Shown in pieces: positions 7,067 through 15,615 of a stretch of DNA of 30,342 bases (positions are counted from its first letter, which is position 1; the number at the start of each line of letters is the position of its first letter). The stretch is from Actinomycetota bacterium (GTDB taxonomy: Bacteria; Actinomycetota; UBA4738; CADDZG01; WHSQ01): contig JAUJNU010000015.1 of assembly GCA_030448085.1 (NCBI GenBank), positions 1-30,342 on the forward strand. Direction: 5' to 3'. Below the pieces are notes generated by a model that saw nothing but the letters and a program-made list of their open reading frames with translations, did no database searches and had not been told where the DNA came from. The position numbers and the translations under genes were made by a program.

Positions 7067-8822
7067 ACCTACGCGCGGGCCCCATCTCGAGCCTGCGGAA
7101 GCCCCACCCGAGGGTGATGAACCAGGCGGCCCCGATGAGGAAGATCACCGTGCTTGCGCCGATGGTGAGGGCCGGAGAGACATCTCTCGCCTCGCGGAGG
7201 ATGAACTCCTTGTCCGAGCCGAAGGCGCGCTTCGAGGAAACCTGCACCGGGACGCCCTCGGCGGGTATGGCGGGGTCCCTTGGGAGGTAGAGCGGGAGTG
7301 CCATGATCGAGCGGCCGCCCTGCATCCGGATGAGAGTCTTCCATTCACCGTGCACCGGGACCGGCTCCGGCACCGTCCATACTCCCGGCCCGGTCTCCTC
7401 GAGCTCCTGCACCACGCTTCCCCCACCCTGCCAGGAGGTGATGTTGAACCACTCTGCTTCGTCGACGAGGGCCGGGTCATCGAGGGCAACAGTGATGTTC
7501 GCCCACTCCCCCCCTTCGCCCTGCACGGTCTCCATCGTGATCGTTGCCTGTCCGTCCAGGGCGGCATCCGTGGGGAACGGGTACGCGAGGCAGAAGAGGA
7601 CGCCGGCGATCGTGGCAGGGACGAACCAGCGCCCGGGCCGCTGCCGTCGGGTCTCCGAAGGAAGGAGCGCCCTCCCGATCAAGGCCCCCAGCGCGCCACC
7701 GGCGACACCGGCCAGGGGCCCGAAGAGGAGCGCCTCCGGGATGAGAGCAGAGTCCCAGCTCATCGTCATCCAGATGTTCGACCACGACCACTCCGCCGCG
7801 AGCCCGAAGGTACCGATGGCCGCCCCGGCCACGACGCCGAACGTCAACTGGCGCTCGGTGCCCATGCGTGCGGCCACGAGCTCCACGGCCAGGGCTACAA
7901 CTATGTAGAGCGGGAAGTGCAACGCCGTGTGACCGAACACGGCCCCGACGATCAGCGTCAGCAGCGCCCGTACAAAGATGAAGAAGCCGACGGACTTGAG
8001 GGCCGCTCCCCGCCCCAGCCACAGGCGGACCGCCACGAGCGCCACGCCTGCGGACAGCATCAGCAGTACCGGGTGGTAGAGCAGACGGAATTGAGGGACG
8101 GAGTAGTCGAACTCCGCCTGGAAAGCCGAGAGCCCGATGAGGACGGCTCCCCCGATGGCGGGGACGATGAGGCGGGCGAGACGTGCAACCTTGGGAGCGT
8201 CCAGGGGGGCGCGGGACCCCTCCGTCCACAGCATCCAAAGTCCGAAGGTGGCGAGGGCGGCGCCGCCGACCATCTGCATGTGGGTCGGGCTCCACAGGGT
8301 GACGTCCTGACCGAAAAGCCGGTGCCACACGTCGTCGAGCGGGAACCCCATCACCGCTATGCCGCCACACACGAGCAGCATCACCCCGCCCAGAGGGGCG
8401 TGCCAGCCATCCCTGATCCGGATCGAAGTTTGCGAGTGCCGGCAACCGAGGACGATGGCGACGATCCCGGCGAGCGCGATCCCGGCCAGCCCGAAGATGA
8501 TGAAGTAGTGCGAGGGGTTCGCGAAGGGCCCCGCATCCCGGCCGGCGTCGATGTGCGTTGCAACGTCCCAGTAGAAGCCGAACACCGCCACGAGCAACGA
8601 CCCCGTCGTGATCCCGATCGGAACCGCCGCCCATCCCGGGAGGCCGGACACCCGCTCACCGAAACCACCTAGGGCGTGAAGGGCCCTCGTCCTCCCCGAC
8701 CGGTGGGCGTACGACAGGGCCACCACCAGGCCGACGAGGATCAGCCCCACGGCCGTCGCCGGTACCAGGTCTTCCAGCGGGGCCCCTCCGGCGGGCTCCC
8801 CGTGCGCGAACAGGTGCTCCAT
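6996..8822 (-). CDS. Unrecognised polytopic membrane protein with C-terminal extracytoplasmic domain
   Basis: 609 residues from the ATG at 8822, which has an AAAGGAG ribosome site. The frame extends further to 9035 but that part overlaps the divergent TetR gene and is rejected. About 12 membrane segments fill residues 20-415. A soluble region (about 424-545) follows, with short beta strands and Trp/Gly patterns like YtkA/FixH or CopC-type domains. A last membrane helix spans 551-574. Conserved-looking polar residues cluster in or near membranes: D87, H90 and D92; H105; DDVWH (163-167); WSPTH (177-181); H250; and H298/H302. They could bind a metal or heme, but I recognise no family. The last part overlaps the convergent hxlR gene by 71 bases. 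One missing G in the run near 7085 would instead end the protein at the TAG at 7069, two bases beyond hxlR. Confidence 0.75.
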   Translation of the reverse strand: MEHLFAHGEPAGGAPLEDLVPATAVGLILVGLVVALSYAHRSGRTRALHALGGFGERVSGLPGWAAVPIGITTGSLLVAVFGFYWDVATHIDAGRDAGPFANPSHYFIIFGLAGIALAGIVAIVLGCRHSQTSIRIRDGWHAPLGGVMLLVCGGIAVMGFPLDDVWHRLFGQDVTLWSPTHMQMVGGAALATFGLWMLWTEGSRAPLDAPKVARLARLIVPAIGGAVLIGLSAFQAEFDYSVPQFRLLYHPVLLMLSAGVALVAVRLWLGRGAALKSVGFFIFVRALLTLIVGAVFGHTALHFPLYIVVALAVELVAARMGTERQLTFGVVAGAAIGTFGLAAEWSWSNIWMTMSWDSALIPEALLFGPLAGVAGGALGALIGRALLPSETRRQRPGRWFVPATIAGVLFCLAYPFPTDAALDGQATITMETVQGEGGEWANITVALDDPALVDEAEWFNITSWQGGGSVVQELEETGPGVWTVPEPVPVHGEWKTLIRMQGGRSIMALPLYLPRDPAIPAEGVPVQVSSKRAFGSDKEFILREARDVSPALTIGASTVIFLIGAAWFITLGWGFRRLEMGPARRSSELSWRARRDLRPTSPPTPKRR

Positions 8823-8837
8823 GTGGATTGCTCCTTT

Positions 8838-8871
8838 GGTATTACCCTCGGTAACGGTTACCCTTGGTACC
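8838..8871. promoter_or_regulatory. Array of three palindromes between membrane-protein gene and tetR
   Basis: GGTATTACC (8838-8846), GGTAACGGTTACC (8850-8862) and GGTACC (8866-8871) are each palindromic and share GGTA/TACC half sites. They fill the 49-base gap between the divergent starts at 8822 and 8872. Binding by the adjacent TetR protein would cover the region around both start codons and the likely shared promoter region. This is a strong candidate for an autoregulated divergent operator. Confidence 0.6.
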
Positions 8872-9537
8872 ATGCCCACCGTTCGCAGGTCAAACCGTCC
8901 CCGTAGGAAAGACCCGGCCGACGCCGAGCGCCGGGCCGAGCGCCGCACCGAGCTGGTGTTGGCCGCCGACCGGGCCGTGCGCCGGGAAGGGCCGGGCGTC
9001 TCGATGACCGCGATCGCCGCGGAAGCCGGAGTCACGAAGCCGATCCTCTACAAGCACTTCGGCGACAAAGGCGGGCTCTACCGCTCCCTCGCCGAGCTTT
9101 ACGTGAAGGCCTTGATGGCCAAGCTCCGCGAGGCCCTGCTGAGCGACCGGGACCCGAGGGAGCGCATCAGGGCCACGATCGAGTCGTACATCGAGTTCGT
9201 CGACTCAGAGCCCGAGATGTACGCCTTCCTGATGCACCGGGCGATCAGCGAGGGCCCGGAGGCGCAGGAGACGGTCGCCCGCTTCATCCGCGAGGTCGCC
9301 CGGGAGGTCTCGGTGACCCTCGGTGAGGAGCTCCGCAGGATCGGGATCGACTCGGGAGGGGCCGAGGCCTGGGCCCACGGGATTGTCGGGATGGTGCAGC
9401 TCGCCGGCGACTGGTGGCTCGAGGCCCGCAGCATGCCGCGGCATCGCCTCGTGTCCTACCTCGAACAGCTCCTATGGCAGGGGTTCGAGGGCCTCGCCGC
9501 ACAGGCTCCTCCGCTACGAGGAGAACTCGCCCCCTAG
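8872..9537 (+). CDS. TetR family transcriptional regulator
   Basis: 221 residues from the ATG at 8872. An Arg/Lys-rich leader (residues 5-30) precedes the HTH. The DNA-binding domain contains AIAAEAGVTKPILYKHFGDK, a textbook TetR recognition helix region. The C-terminal domain resembles the TetR_C group found with many actinobacterial regulators, including SYIEFVDSEPEMYAFLMHRA and WAHGIVGMVQLAGDWWLEA. The start at 8872 directly follows the GGTACC palindrome; the open frame from 8821 runs through the operator array and is rejected. Its stop TAG interlocks with the stop of the convergent DUF839 gene in CTAG at 9534-9537. Confidence 0.9.
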   Translation: MPTVRRSNRPRRKDPADAERRAERRTELVLAADRAVRREGPGVSMTAIAAEAGVTKPILYKHFGDKGGLYRSLAELYVKALMAKLREALLSDRDPRERIRATIESYIEFVDSEPEMYAFLMHRAISEGPEAQETVARFIREVAREVSVTLGEELRRIGIDSGGAEAWAHGIVGMVQLAGDWWLEARSMPRHRLVSYLEQLLWQGFEGLAAQAPPLRGELAP

Positions 9538-10988
9538 GGCAGCTCTTTCGGGATCCTCTTCTTCGGTTGGGGGATGGGATCGGGGGAGCCCATGTCCCTT
9601 ACGACGTCCTCGAGCTCGGGCGACAGCTCATCGACGCGACCTCTCCGGCGCAGGCTGATGAGGGTGGCGGCCGCCGCGACGGGAAGCCCTGCCATCATCT
9701 TGACCCCACCACCGGCGAGGAACGCCTCCTCCTGAGGCCTCGCCGCGAGCGGCGAGGCCGCCTCGAGGGCAAGCCGCTGCCGGCGCCGAGGGAACGGTCC
9801 TTCGATCGCGATCGTTAAACCCCCTCCCCCGCTCCGCTGCAGATTCAAGAACATGAAGCGCCCGCCCGGCGGGAACTCCGGCCCCGTGGCCTCGTCACCC
9901 GAGGCCGTCACCTCTGCGAAAGTTGCGAGCTTGCCGGTGTCCCTGTCGATGAAGATGACCCTGTTTGGGCCAAGCGGCTTGTCTTCGGTCACGTACATGT
10001 TGCGAGCCGCATCGAAGACGACGTTGTCGGGCATGCACATCTTCGCCTCGTTGCCTTCGGCCCACAGCTGCAACCTGCCGGTGTCGACGTTCAGACGCCA
10101 CACCTTCCCGCACGATGTTTGATCTTCGGTCTCGGTGAAGTAGAACCACCTGCCGTCGAACTGACCGCCCTCGAGCCTCTGGAAGACGAGTGCCCCCTTC
10201 GCCCGTCCCTGCTCGGACGGGCTCTTGCCTTCGGCTCCCATCGGATCGGGTATCCGAACCCATCCCCCCGAAGCCTTGTAAGCCTGCAGCACACCTCCCC
10301 GGTGAAGCTTTCCCGGCTGCTCGGGTTTCATCCGGTAGAGAAGTGCCTCGCCCGCGTCCTCCGTCAGATAGACAAAGCCGGTCTTCCTATCGACGACGGC
10401 AGTCTCGTGGTCGAAACGACCACATGCGTCGAGCCGCTTCTTCGTGTGGCGGTGGGGGTTCACCTCCCAGATGAAGCCGTGATCGGCCTCGAGCCTGTCG
10501 GTTGCCTCCTCCCCAGTAAGGACCGTTCCCCACGGGGTTCCGCTTCCGGAGCAGTTGTTGACCATCCCGCCGGCGTTGTACGCGGTCTCGAGCACGGAAA
10601 GGTCTTTGCCGATGAGGAGGCTGGTGATGGCGCCGCCCGCGGCCCGGTCGTACTTCTCACCCGGTGGGGGGGCCGGGAGGGGAAACTGGGCGGGAACCTC
10701 GTGGGAGGTGGAAAGCAGGATCTTGCCGTCGTGCCAGTTGAACGAGACATTGAGGTCGGGGGAGTGTGGGCGTGGAAAGGGACCCCTGCCCCCGGTCATC
10801 GGGGTCCCAGTCTCGGCCAAGACCCTGTACGTGAAACCCTCCGGGAGGCGGATGAGGGGGTCGTCTTGAAGGGGGCCGAAAGGCGATCCAGCCTGCGCCC
10901 AACCCCACGACTGCGGGCCCGCGGCCACGGCCGTCGCGGTAGCCCCGGTAACGGCAAGGAAGCTTCGTCTGCTAAGTGGCTTATCCAT
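9534..10988 (-). CDS. PhoX-like protein (DUF839 family), Tat-exported
   Basis: 484 residues. The twin-arginine signal SRRSFLAVTG (residues 6-15) leads into an Ala-rich h-region with likely cleavage near WAQA. The mature part is a beta-propeller of the PhoX/DUF839 family. Motifs include LIRLPEGFTYRVL, LLSTSHEV, GMVNNCSGSGTPWGTVLTGEE, GRFDHETAVVD, YLTEDAGEALLYRM, CMPDNVVFD and the closing FLNLQRSGGGGLTIAIEGPF. PhoX enzymes are calcium/iron alkaline phosphatases, but many DUF839 proteins are uncharacterised, so phosphatase activity is only inferred. A hydrophobic stretch followed by RRRGR near the C terminus could be a membrane anchor. The start codon lacks a normally spaced ribosome site. The aldo/keto reductase gene lies 72 bases upstream on the same strand. 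Confidence 0.85.
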   Translation of the reverse strand: MDKPLSRRSFLAVTGATATAVAAGPQSWGWAQAGSPFGPLQDDPLIRLPEGFTYRVLAETGTPMTGGRGPFPRPHSPDLNVSFNWHDGKILLSTSHEVPAQFPLPAPPPGEKYDRAAGGAITSLLIGKDLSVLETAYNAGGMVNNCSGSGTPWGTVLTGEEATDRLEADHGFIWEVNPHRHTKKRLDACGRFDHETAVVDRKTGFVYLTEDAGEALLYRMKPEQPGKLHRGGVLQAYKASGGWVRIPDPMGAEGKSPSEQGRAKGALVFQRLEGGQFDGRWFYFTETEDQTSCGKVWRLNVDTGRLQLWAEGNEAKMCMPDNVVFDAARNMYVTEDKPLGPNRVIFIDRDTGKLATFAEVTASGDEATGPEFPPGGRFMFLNLQRSGGGGLTIAIEGPFPRRRQRLALEAASPLAARPQEEAFLAGGGVKMMAGLPVAAAATLISLRRRGRVDELSPELEDVVRDMGSPDPIPQPKKRIPKELP

Positions 10989-11008
10989 GGACGAGAAGTT
11001 AGTCGTCC
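10989..11008 (-). promoter_or_regulatory. Hairpin between distant Shine-Dalgarno and DUF839 start
   Basis: GGACGA (10989-10994) and TCGTCC (11003-11008) form a perfect 6-bp stem with an 8-base loop directly before the start codon at 10988. The only AGGAG-like site on this strand is at 11022-11018, about 29 bases from the ATG. Folding the hairpin would reduce that to about 9 bases, an ordinary spacing. Confidence 0.3.
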
Positions 11009-11060
11009 AGGCCTCAGCTCCTGTGGCCTCTATGTGAAGCCCTCGTGAATTCGGCCAAGC

Positions 11061-12030
11061 TCACCAGGCGTAGTCTTCCGGAGCGGTCTTGTGACCCGGC
11101 CATATCTCGTCGAGACGCCCTAGCTCTTCCTCGCCCAGTGAGATCTCGAGGGCGCGCTGCGAGCCGTCGAGCTGCTCTTTCGTGCGCGGACCGATGATCG
11201 GGGCTGTCACTGCAGGCTGGTGAAGCAACCACGCGAGCCCGACGTCCGCCGGGTTCTCGCCGAGATCCGCGCAGAACTTCTCGTACGCCTCGACCTGGTC
11301 ACGATGGCTCTCGAGCGCATCCTTCGAACGGCCCTTCATCCGTCGCTTCCCCTTGTGCTCCTTCTGCAGAACGCCTGCCAGGAGACCGCCGTGCAGAGGG
11401 CTCCACGGGATGAGCCCCAGTCCGTAGTCCAGGCAGGCGGGAACCACCTCGAGCTCGACCTGCCTCCGGGCGAGGTTGTAGATCGACTGCTCTGAAGTGA
11501 GGCCAAAGAAGTTCCGCCTTCGCCGCCTCTTGAGCCTTCGCGATGTGCCATCCCGCGAAGTTGCTGGACCCCACGTAGATGATCTTTCCCTGCTGCCGAA
11601 GGACGTCCATCGCCTCCCAGATCTCCTCCCACGGTGTGGCCCGGTCGATGTGGTGCATCTGGTAGAGGTCGATGTGGTCGGTCTGCAGCCGCTTGAGAGA
11701 CGCATCGCACGCCCGTCGGATGTTGAGGGCGGAGAGAAAGGTGTCGTTCGGCCAGTCGCTCATCGAGCCATAGAGCTTCGTGGCTATGACGGTCTTCTCG
11801 CGCCGGCCCCCGCCCTTCGCGAACCAACGCCCGACTATCTGCTCGGTGAGACCTTCACCCTTTTTCCACCCGTACACGTTCGAGGTGTCGAAGAAGTTGA
11901 TACCGAGCTCGTGCGCCCGATGCATCATGTCGTGAGCGTCTGACTCCTCGGTGTCCGGACCGAAGTTCATGGTGCCGAGGCAGAGGCGCGAGACGCGTAG
12001 GCCGCTACGGCCGAGGTGGGCGTACTCCAT
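11061..12030 (-). CDS. Aldo/keto reductase (one frameshift)
   Basis: About 323 residues in two frames. The N-terminal frame starts with [20 protein letters not shown]. It carries the catalytic tetrad: Asp48 and Tyr53 in FFDTSNVYG, Lys85 in VIATKLYG and His in DLYQMHHID. The frame then drifts after [10 protein letters not shown] (about 11520). The protein resumes in another frame with [20 protein letters not shown] and continues through [14 protein letters not shown] and [16 protein letters not shown], the NADPH-binding end. A one-base extra or two-base missing indel joins them. The enzyme would reduce aldehydes or ketones with NADPH; the substrate is unknown. The start at 12030 has no clear ribosome site. 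It is divergent from the acyl-CoA dehydrogenase, with only 50 bases between them. Confidence 0.85.
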
Positions 12031-12080
12031 GGGAGACACAATACGGTTTGGGGCAATCAACCGGTGAGGAGGAGGCAGCG

Positions 12081-13286
12081 ATGGACTTCGAGCACAGCGC
12101 CAGATCCAAGGAGTTACAGGCCAAGCTCCTCTCCTTCATGGACGAGCACATCTACCCCGCGGAGCCCATCTACGCGGAGCAACTCTTCACTCAGGAGAAC
12201 CCGCATCTGCAGCCTCCGGTCATGGAGGACCTGAAGAAGGAAGCTCGCAGCCGGGGGCTATGGAACCTCTTCCTTCCGGACGAAGAGCACGGGGCGGGGC
12301 TGGGGAACCTCGACTACGCCCCGCTGGCCGAGATCATGGGCCGAAGCCCGATCGCCCCGGAAGCGACCAATTGCGCGGCCCCCGACACCGGGAACATGGA
12401 GGTCCTCCACGAGTTCGGCACGGAGGCTCAGAAAGAACGGTGGCTGAAGCCGCTGCTCGAGGGAGCCATCCGGTCCTGCTTCGGGATGACCGAGCCTGCG
12501 GTCGCCAGCTCGGACCCGACGAACCTCAAGAGCACGATCATCCGCGAGGGCGACGAGTACGTCGTGAACGGAAGGAAGTGGTGGACGAGCGGAGCGGCCG
12601 ATCCCCGCTGCAAGGTCTGCCTCTTCCTCGGGCTCAGCGACCCCGAGGGGCCGAGGTACCTGCAGCACACTCTCGTCCTCATCCCGATGGACGCGCCGGG
12701 CGTCAACGTGATCCGGTCGCTTCCCGTGTTCGGCTACGACGAGGGGCACGGGCACTGCGAGATCTCCTTCGAGGACGTGCGCATCCCCGTCGACAGCCTC
12801 GTGGGACAAGAGGGGGGAGGCTTCCTCATCGGTCAAGCGAGGTTGGGGCCGGGCCGGATCCATCACTGCATGCGCGCGATCGGCATGGCCGAGCGTGCGA
12901 TAGAGCTGATGTGCCGGAGGGCGCACGAGCGAGTCGCCTTCGGCAAGCCCCTCGCACGCCAGGGGGTGATCCAGGATTGGATCGCCGAGGCACGGGTGCG
13001 GACCGAGCAGGCGCGGCTCTTGACCCTCAAAGCGGCCTGGATGATGGACACGGTCGGCAAGGAGCACGCCCGGATGGAGATCGCCGCTATCAAGGTGGCG
13101 GCCGCCGAGCTCGCCACATGGGTGATCGACCGGGCGATCCAGGTTCATGGGGGGGCCGGTGTCTCGAACGATTTCCCACTCGCGGCCATGTACGCCCATG
13201 CGCGGACGCTGCACCTGGTGGACGGGGCCGACGAGGTCCACAAGATGGTGATCGCTCGTGAGGAGCTCCGCAGGTGGGCGCCGTAA
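12081..13286 (+). CDS. Acyl-CoA dehydrogenase (ACAD10/11-like)
   Basis: 401 residues from the ATG at 12081 with a GGAGGAGG ribosome site. The three ACAD domains are present. An N-terminal helical domain is followed by the FAD-contacting segment [14 protein letters not shown] (133-146) with [12 protein letters not shown] downstream. The C-terminal helical bundle carries [36 protein letters not shown] and [12 protein letters not shown]. In this subfamily the usual catalytic Glu is replaced by an Asp in the DGADEVH region, which matches long-chain or unusual substrates in ACAD10/11 relatives. The role is FAD-dependent alpha,beta-dehydrogenation of an acyl-CoA. The next gene starts inside its last 13 bases, indicating translational coupling. 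Confidence 0.92.
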   Translation: MDFEHSARSKELQAKLLSFMDEHIYPAEPIYAEQLFTQENPHLQPPVMEDLKKEARSRGLWNLFLPDEEHGAGLGNLDYAPLAEIMGRSPIAPEATNCAAPDTGNMEVLHEFGTEAQKERWLKPLLEGAIRSCFGMTEPAVASSDPTNLKSTIIREGDEYVVNGRKWWTSGAADPRCKVCLFLGLSDPEGPRYLQHTLVLIPMDAPGVNVIRSLPVFGYDEGHGHCEISFEDVRIPVDSLVGQEGGGFLIGQARLGPGRIHHCMRAIGMAERAIELMCRRAHERVAFGKPLARQGVIQDWIAEARVRTEQARLLTLKAAWMMDTVGKEHARMEIAAIKVAAAELATWVIDRAIQVHGGAGVSNDFPLAAMYAHARTLHLVDGADEVHKMVIAREELRRWAP

Positions 13287-13642
13287 CCGTGGGAAACCGG
13301 AACGAGCTTGCGGGACTGGTCGCGACGCTGGACGAGGTTCGCCGGGGCGTCGCGGGTATCGCGGCGGCGAGGAACCGGCTGCGATTGACGAGACACGGGC
13401 TCGAGGCTCGATCGGCACGTCTCGAGGAGCAGGCAAGAGGTGTCCTGAGGAAGAGGGACGAGGCGACCGCTAGATCACTCCTGACTCGCCGCGCCGAGTT
13501 GTTGGGCGAGATCGAGGCGTTAACGCGAAGAGAGGACCAACTGGCCGCCGATGGCGACCGGTTGACCCTCTCCGTGAAACAGCTCGAGGCCCAGGTCGTA
13601 ACCTCCGGCGCGGCAGACCCGGGCCGAAGGCCGTCTAACTAG
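13274..13642 (+). CDS. Small PspA/IM30-like coiled-coil protein
   Basis: 122 residues from a GTG at 13274 that overlaps the acyl-CoA dehydrogenase end and has GGAG eight bases upstream; GTG 13289 is an alternative. The protein is almost all charged helix. The segment [20 protein letters not shown] followed by [19 protein letters not shown] resembles the central hairpin of PspA/Vipp1 proteins, but it is about half the normal length. PspA-family proteins bind stressed membranes. Its convergent neighbour is a flotillin, another membrane-organising protein, and the two stop codons interlock in CTAG at 13639-13642. The family assignment rests on coiled-coil pattern only and could be a generic coiled coil. 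Confidence 0.6.
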   Translation: MGAVTVGNRNELAGLVATLDEVRRGVAGIAAARNRLRLTRHGLEARSARLEEQARGVLRKRDEATARSLLTRRAELLGEIEALTRREDQLAADGDRLTLSVKQLEAQVVTSGAADPGRRPSN

Positions 13643-15120
13643 GCTCTTCCCCTGGTCCGACCGGACCCGGCCGCTGCCTCCTCGATTCGGGACTCCGGTT
13701 CTGGGTCGTGTCCGTTCGCCCCGTTGCTGCCGTTCGACAGCAGGTTCCGCGCGAGTTGCAGGCCCGCCACACCTTGGCTGAGCGCCTGTGCCAAAGTCTC
13801 CGACAGGCCCTGAGCCCCGTTCAGGACGATCAACTGGTCGATGCCTCCGAACGGCTTCGCAGCTGCCTCGACGATCTCGGGCCACTTCTCCGCCAGCTGC
13901 TGGCCGATCACCGCGTCCTGGTTCTGGGCGAGCGCCTCGGCACGAGCCTTGATCGCCTCCGCCTCGGCCATGCCTTTGGCGCGCACTGCGGCGCCTTCGG
14001 CGAGGCCTTTCGCCTGCGTGGCACTAGCTTCGGCGTCTCCGATCAACTTCGTCGACTCGGACGATGCGATCGCGTGGACCCGCACCCGCTCGGCCTCCGC
14101 GGCTCCTTCGACACGCACCTGCTCGCCGTGGGCCTCGGCCTCTAGCTTCACCCGCTGAGCATGGGCCTCTGCCGTGGAGATCTGAGCGTCACGTTCCGCC
14201 TTCGCCAAGGTCGTCTGCTCGTAGGCCTTGGCGTCGGCGGGCTTACGAACCGTCCCCTGTAACCGCTGCTCCTCCCTGTGCGCCTCGAGCTCGGCGACTC
14301 GCGTCTCCTGCACCACCACCTCCTGCTTTGCGGTGGCCTCGGCGAGGGGCCCGGCCTGCATCGCTTCGGCCGCGGCCCGGTCGACCTCTGCCTGATAGCC
14401 GTTCTGCTTGATGTGGCTGTCACGCACCGCGAAGGCCTTCAAAGCGTCGGCCTCCTGCTCGCGCTCGGTGGCCTCGCGGTCGGCGCCGGCCTGAGCGATA
14501 CGCGCATCCTTCTCGACGACGGCTGCGTGAGGACGCCCGAGGTTCGTGATGTAACCGGTGGGGTCTTCGATCTCCTGGATCTGAAGGGAGTCCACGATCA
14601 GTCCCAACTTCTCCATCTCCGAGCCGGAAGAACTACGCGTGAGCTGCGTCAGCTTCTCGCGGTCCCTGATCATCTCCTCTACGGTCATGCTGCCCACGAT
14701 CGCTCGCAGGTGACCGGCGAAGACGTTGTGCACGCGAGCGTTCATCTGGTCCTGCTGGTCCAGGAAGCGCCTGGCGGCGTTCGCTATGGAGACGAAGTCA
14801 TCCCCTACCTTGAAGATCACGACGCCCGTGATGCCGAGCGGGATCCCTTGATGGGTGACGCACTCGATGTGAAGGTCCGCCTCGCGCAGGTCCAATGACA
14901 GACGGCGAACCGTCTGCACTCCCGGGATCACGAGGGTCCCCTTGCCCGTGACTATCTTGAAACCCAGGCTCTCTTCGACGGCGCCGGGAGTGTCGTGCTG
15001 CTTCAGGCCGGAGATGATCAGGGCCTCGTTCGGCTCGGCTACCCGCCACATCATCTTGAACAGCCCTATGAACAACAGGAGGGACACCCCAACGATGATC
15101 CCGATGGTCATTAGATCCAT
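13639..15120 (-). CDS. Flotillin family (SPFH domain) membrane scaffold protein
   Basis: 493 residues from an ATG with GAAGGAAGAA upstream. One membrane helix (residues 5-25) is followed by the SPFH/band-7 domain, beginning VAEPNEALIISG and including VVIFKVGDD, NARVHNVFAGHLRAIVGSMT and VEEMIRDREKL. About 200 residues of Ala/Glu-rich coiled coil follow (AEAHAQRVKLEAEAHGEQVR and similar). The flotillin C-terminal segment is VIGQQLAEKWPEIVEAAAKP. The tail is Asn/Gly-rich then basic. Flotillins oligomerise on the inner membrane and organise lipid domains. It follows an NfeD-like gene by 23 bases, the classic nfeD-flotillin pairing. Confidence 0.92.
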   Translation of the reverse strand: MDLMTIGIIVGVSLLLFIGLFKMMWRVAEPNEALIISGLKQHDTPGAVEESLGFKIVTGKGTLVIPGVQTVRRLSLDLREADLHIECVTHQGIPLGITGVVIFKVGDDFVSIANAARRFLDQQDQMNARVHNVFAGHLRAIVGSMTVEEMIRDREKLTQLTRSSSGSEMEKLGLIVDSLQIQEIEDPTGYITNLGRPHAAVVEKDARIAQAGADREATEREQEADALKAFAVRDSHIKQNGYQAEVDRAAAEAMQAGPLAEATAKQEVVVQETRVAELEAHREEQRLQGTVRKPADAKAYEQTTLAKAERDAQISTAEAHAQRVKLEAEAHGEQVRVEGAAEAERVRVHAIASSESTKLIGDAEASATQAKGLAEGAAVRAKGMAEAEAIKARAEALAQNQDAVIGQQLAEKWPEIVEAAAKPFGGIDQLIVLNGAQGLSETLAQALSQGVAGLQLARNLLSNGSNGANGHDPEPESRIEEAAAGSGRTRGRA

Positions 15121-15143
15121 CTGTTCTTCCTTCTTTCTGCCGG

Positions 15144-15323
15144 TTAGACCCGGCTGACGATCACTGTTCTAGGTGCGAAGTACTCGACAACCACGACTCG
15201 GGACCCCGATCGGATCACCTCCTCGCGGTCGACCGCGTAGGCGGAACGCCTCCGTCCCCCTCGGACAGGGATCATGACCTCTCCGATCGAGTCGTTATCG
15301 ATCCTTCCGGTCACCCGTCCCAC
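15144..15323 (-). CDS. NfeD-like C-terminal (OB-fold) protein
   Basis: About 59 residues from a GTG at 15323: GRVTGRIDNDSIGEVMIPVR near the start and REEVIRSGSRVVVVEYFAPR near the end. This is the NfeD/NfeDC OB-fold pattern, normally found behind membrane helices but here free-standing, as in several actinobacterial nfeD-floA operons. An ATG at 15334 is one base out of frame. A single missing C would give a start MVGQVGRV, which may be the true N terminus. The longer open frame to 15485 is not protein-like. The partner is the flotillin 23 bases downstream, and NfeD-type proteins are known to act with flotillins or stomatins. Confidence 0.7.
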   Translation of the reverse strand: MGRVTGRIDNDSIGEVMIPVRGGRRRSAYAVDREEVIRSGSRVVVVEYFAPRTVIVSRV

Positions 15324-15369
15324 TTGCCGACCATCGTGTGGTCCGCCACGGTTCAACCCTTTTGAATCG

Positions 15370-15386
15370 TCGTTCCCCACGAACGA
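15370..15386. promoter_or_regulatory. Inverted repeat upstream of the nfeD/flotillin operon
   Basis: TCGTTC (15370-15375) and GAACGA (15381-15386) form a perfect 6-bp inverted repeat with a 5-base spacer, about 50 bases upstream of the NfeD-like start. It is the only clear structure in the 292-base gap 15324-15615 that separates this operon from the divergent ada-alkA gene. A regulator site is likely but unidentified. The half sites point opposite to the actinobacterial LexA box. Confidence 0.35.
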
Positions 15387-15615
15387 TTGTGGACCTTTTT
15401 GGAGCAGCATGCAGGGGCGCGATGGCCCGCTTTGCTTCAGGGGGCTCGAACAAGGTCTACCTGACGCCAGGCCGGTCACCGTCACCCGCCCCGGCGATCA
15501 GCGGCAGGTGAAGCGCCGGTGGTGGGGTCGCAGACGTACGCTGGGCAGAACTATGGGTGACTCGCCTCTGAGCTGACGAGCATGTCCGATAACCGCTAGC
15601 AAACGGGTCCGGGGA

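Noticed and set aside
6990..8672. 560-codon plus frame opposite the membrane protein
   Set aside because: Charged, repetitive sequence without family features; the minus strand gives clear membrane helices and a good start.
12258..13436. 392-codon minus frame opposite the acyl-CoA dehydrogenase
   Set aside because: His/Arg/Pro-rich composition typical of an antisense shadow; the plus strand encodes an intact known enzyme.
15370..15386. LexA (SOS) box next to the alkylation-repair genes
   Set aside because: The half sites are TCGTTC...GAACGA, the opposite order to GAAC...GTTC, and the repeat is closer to the nfeD operon.
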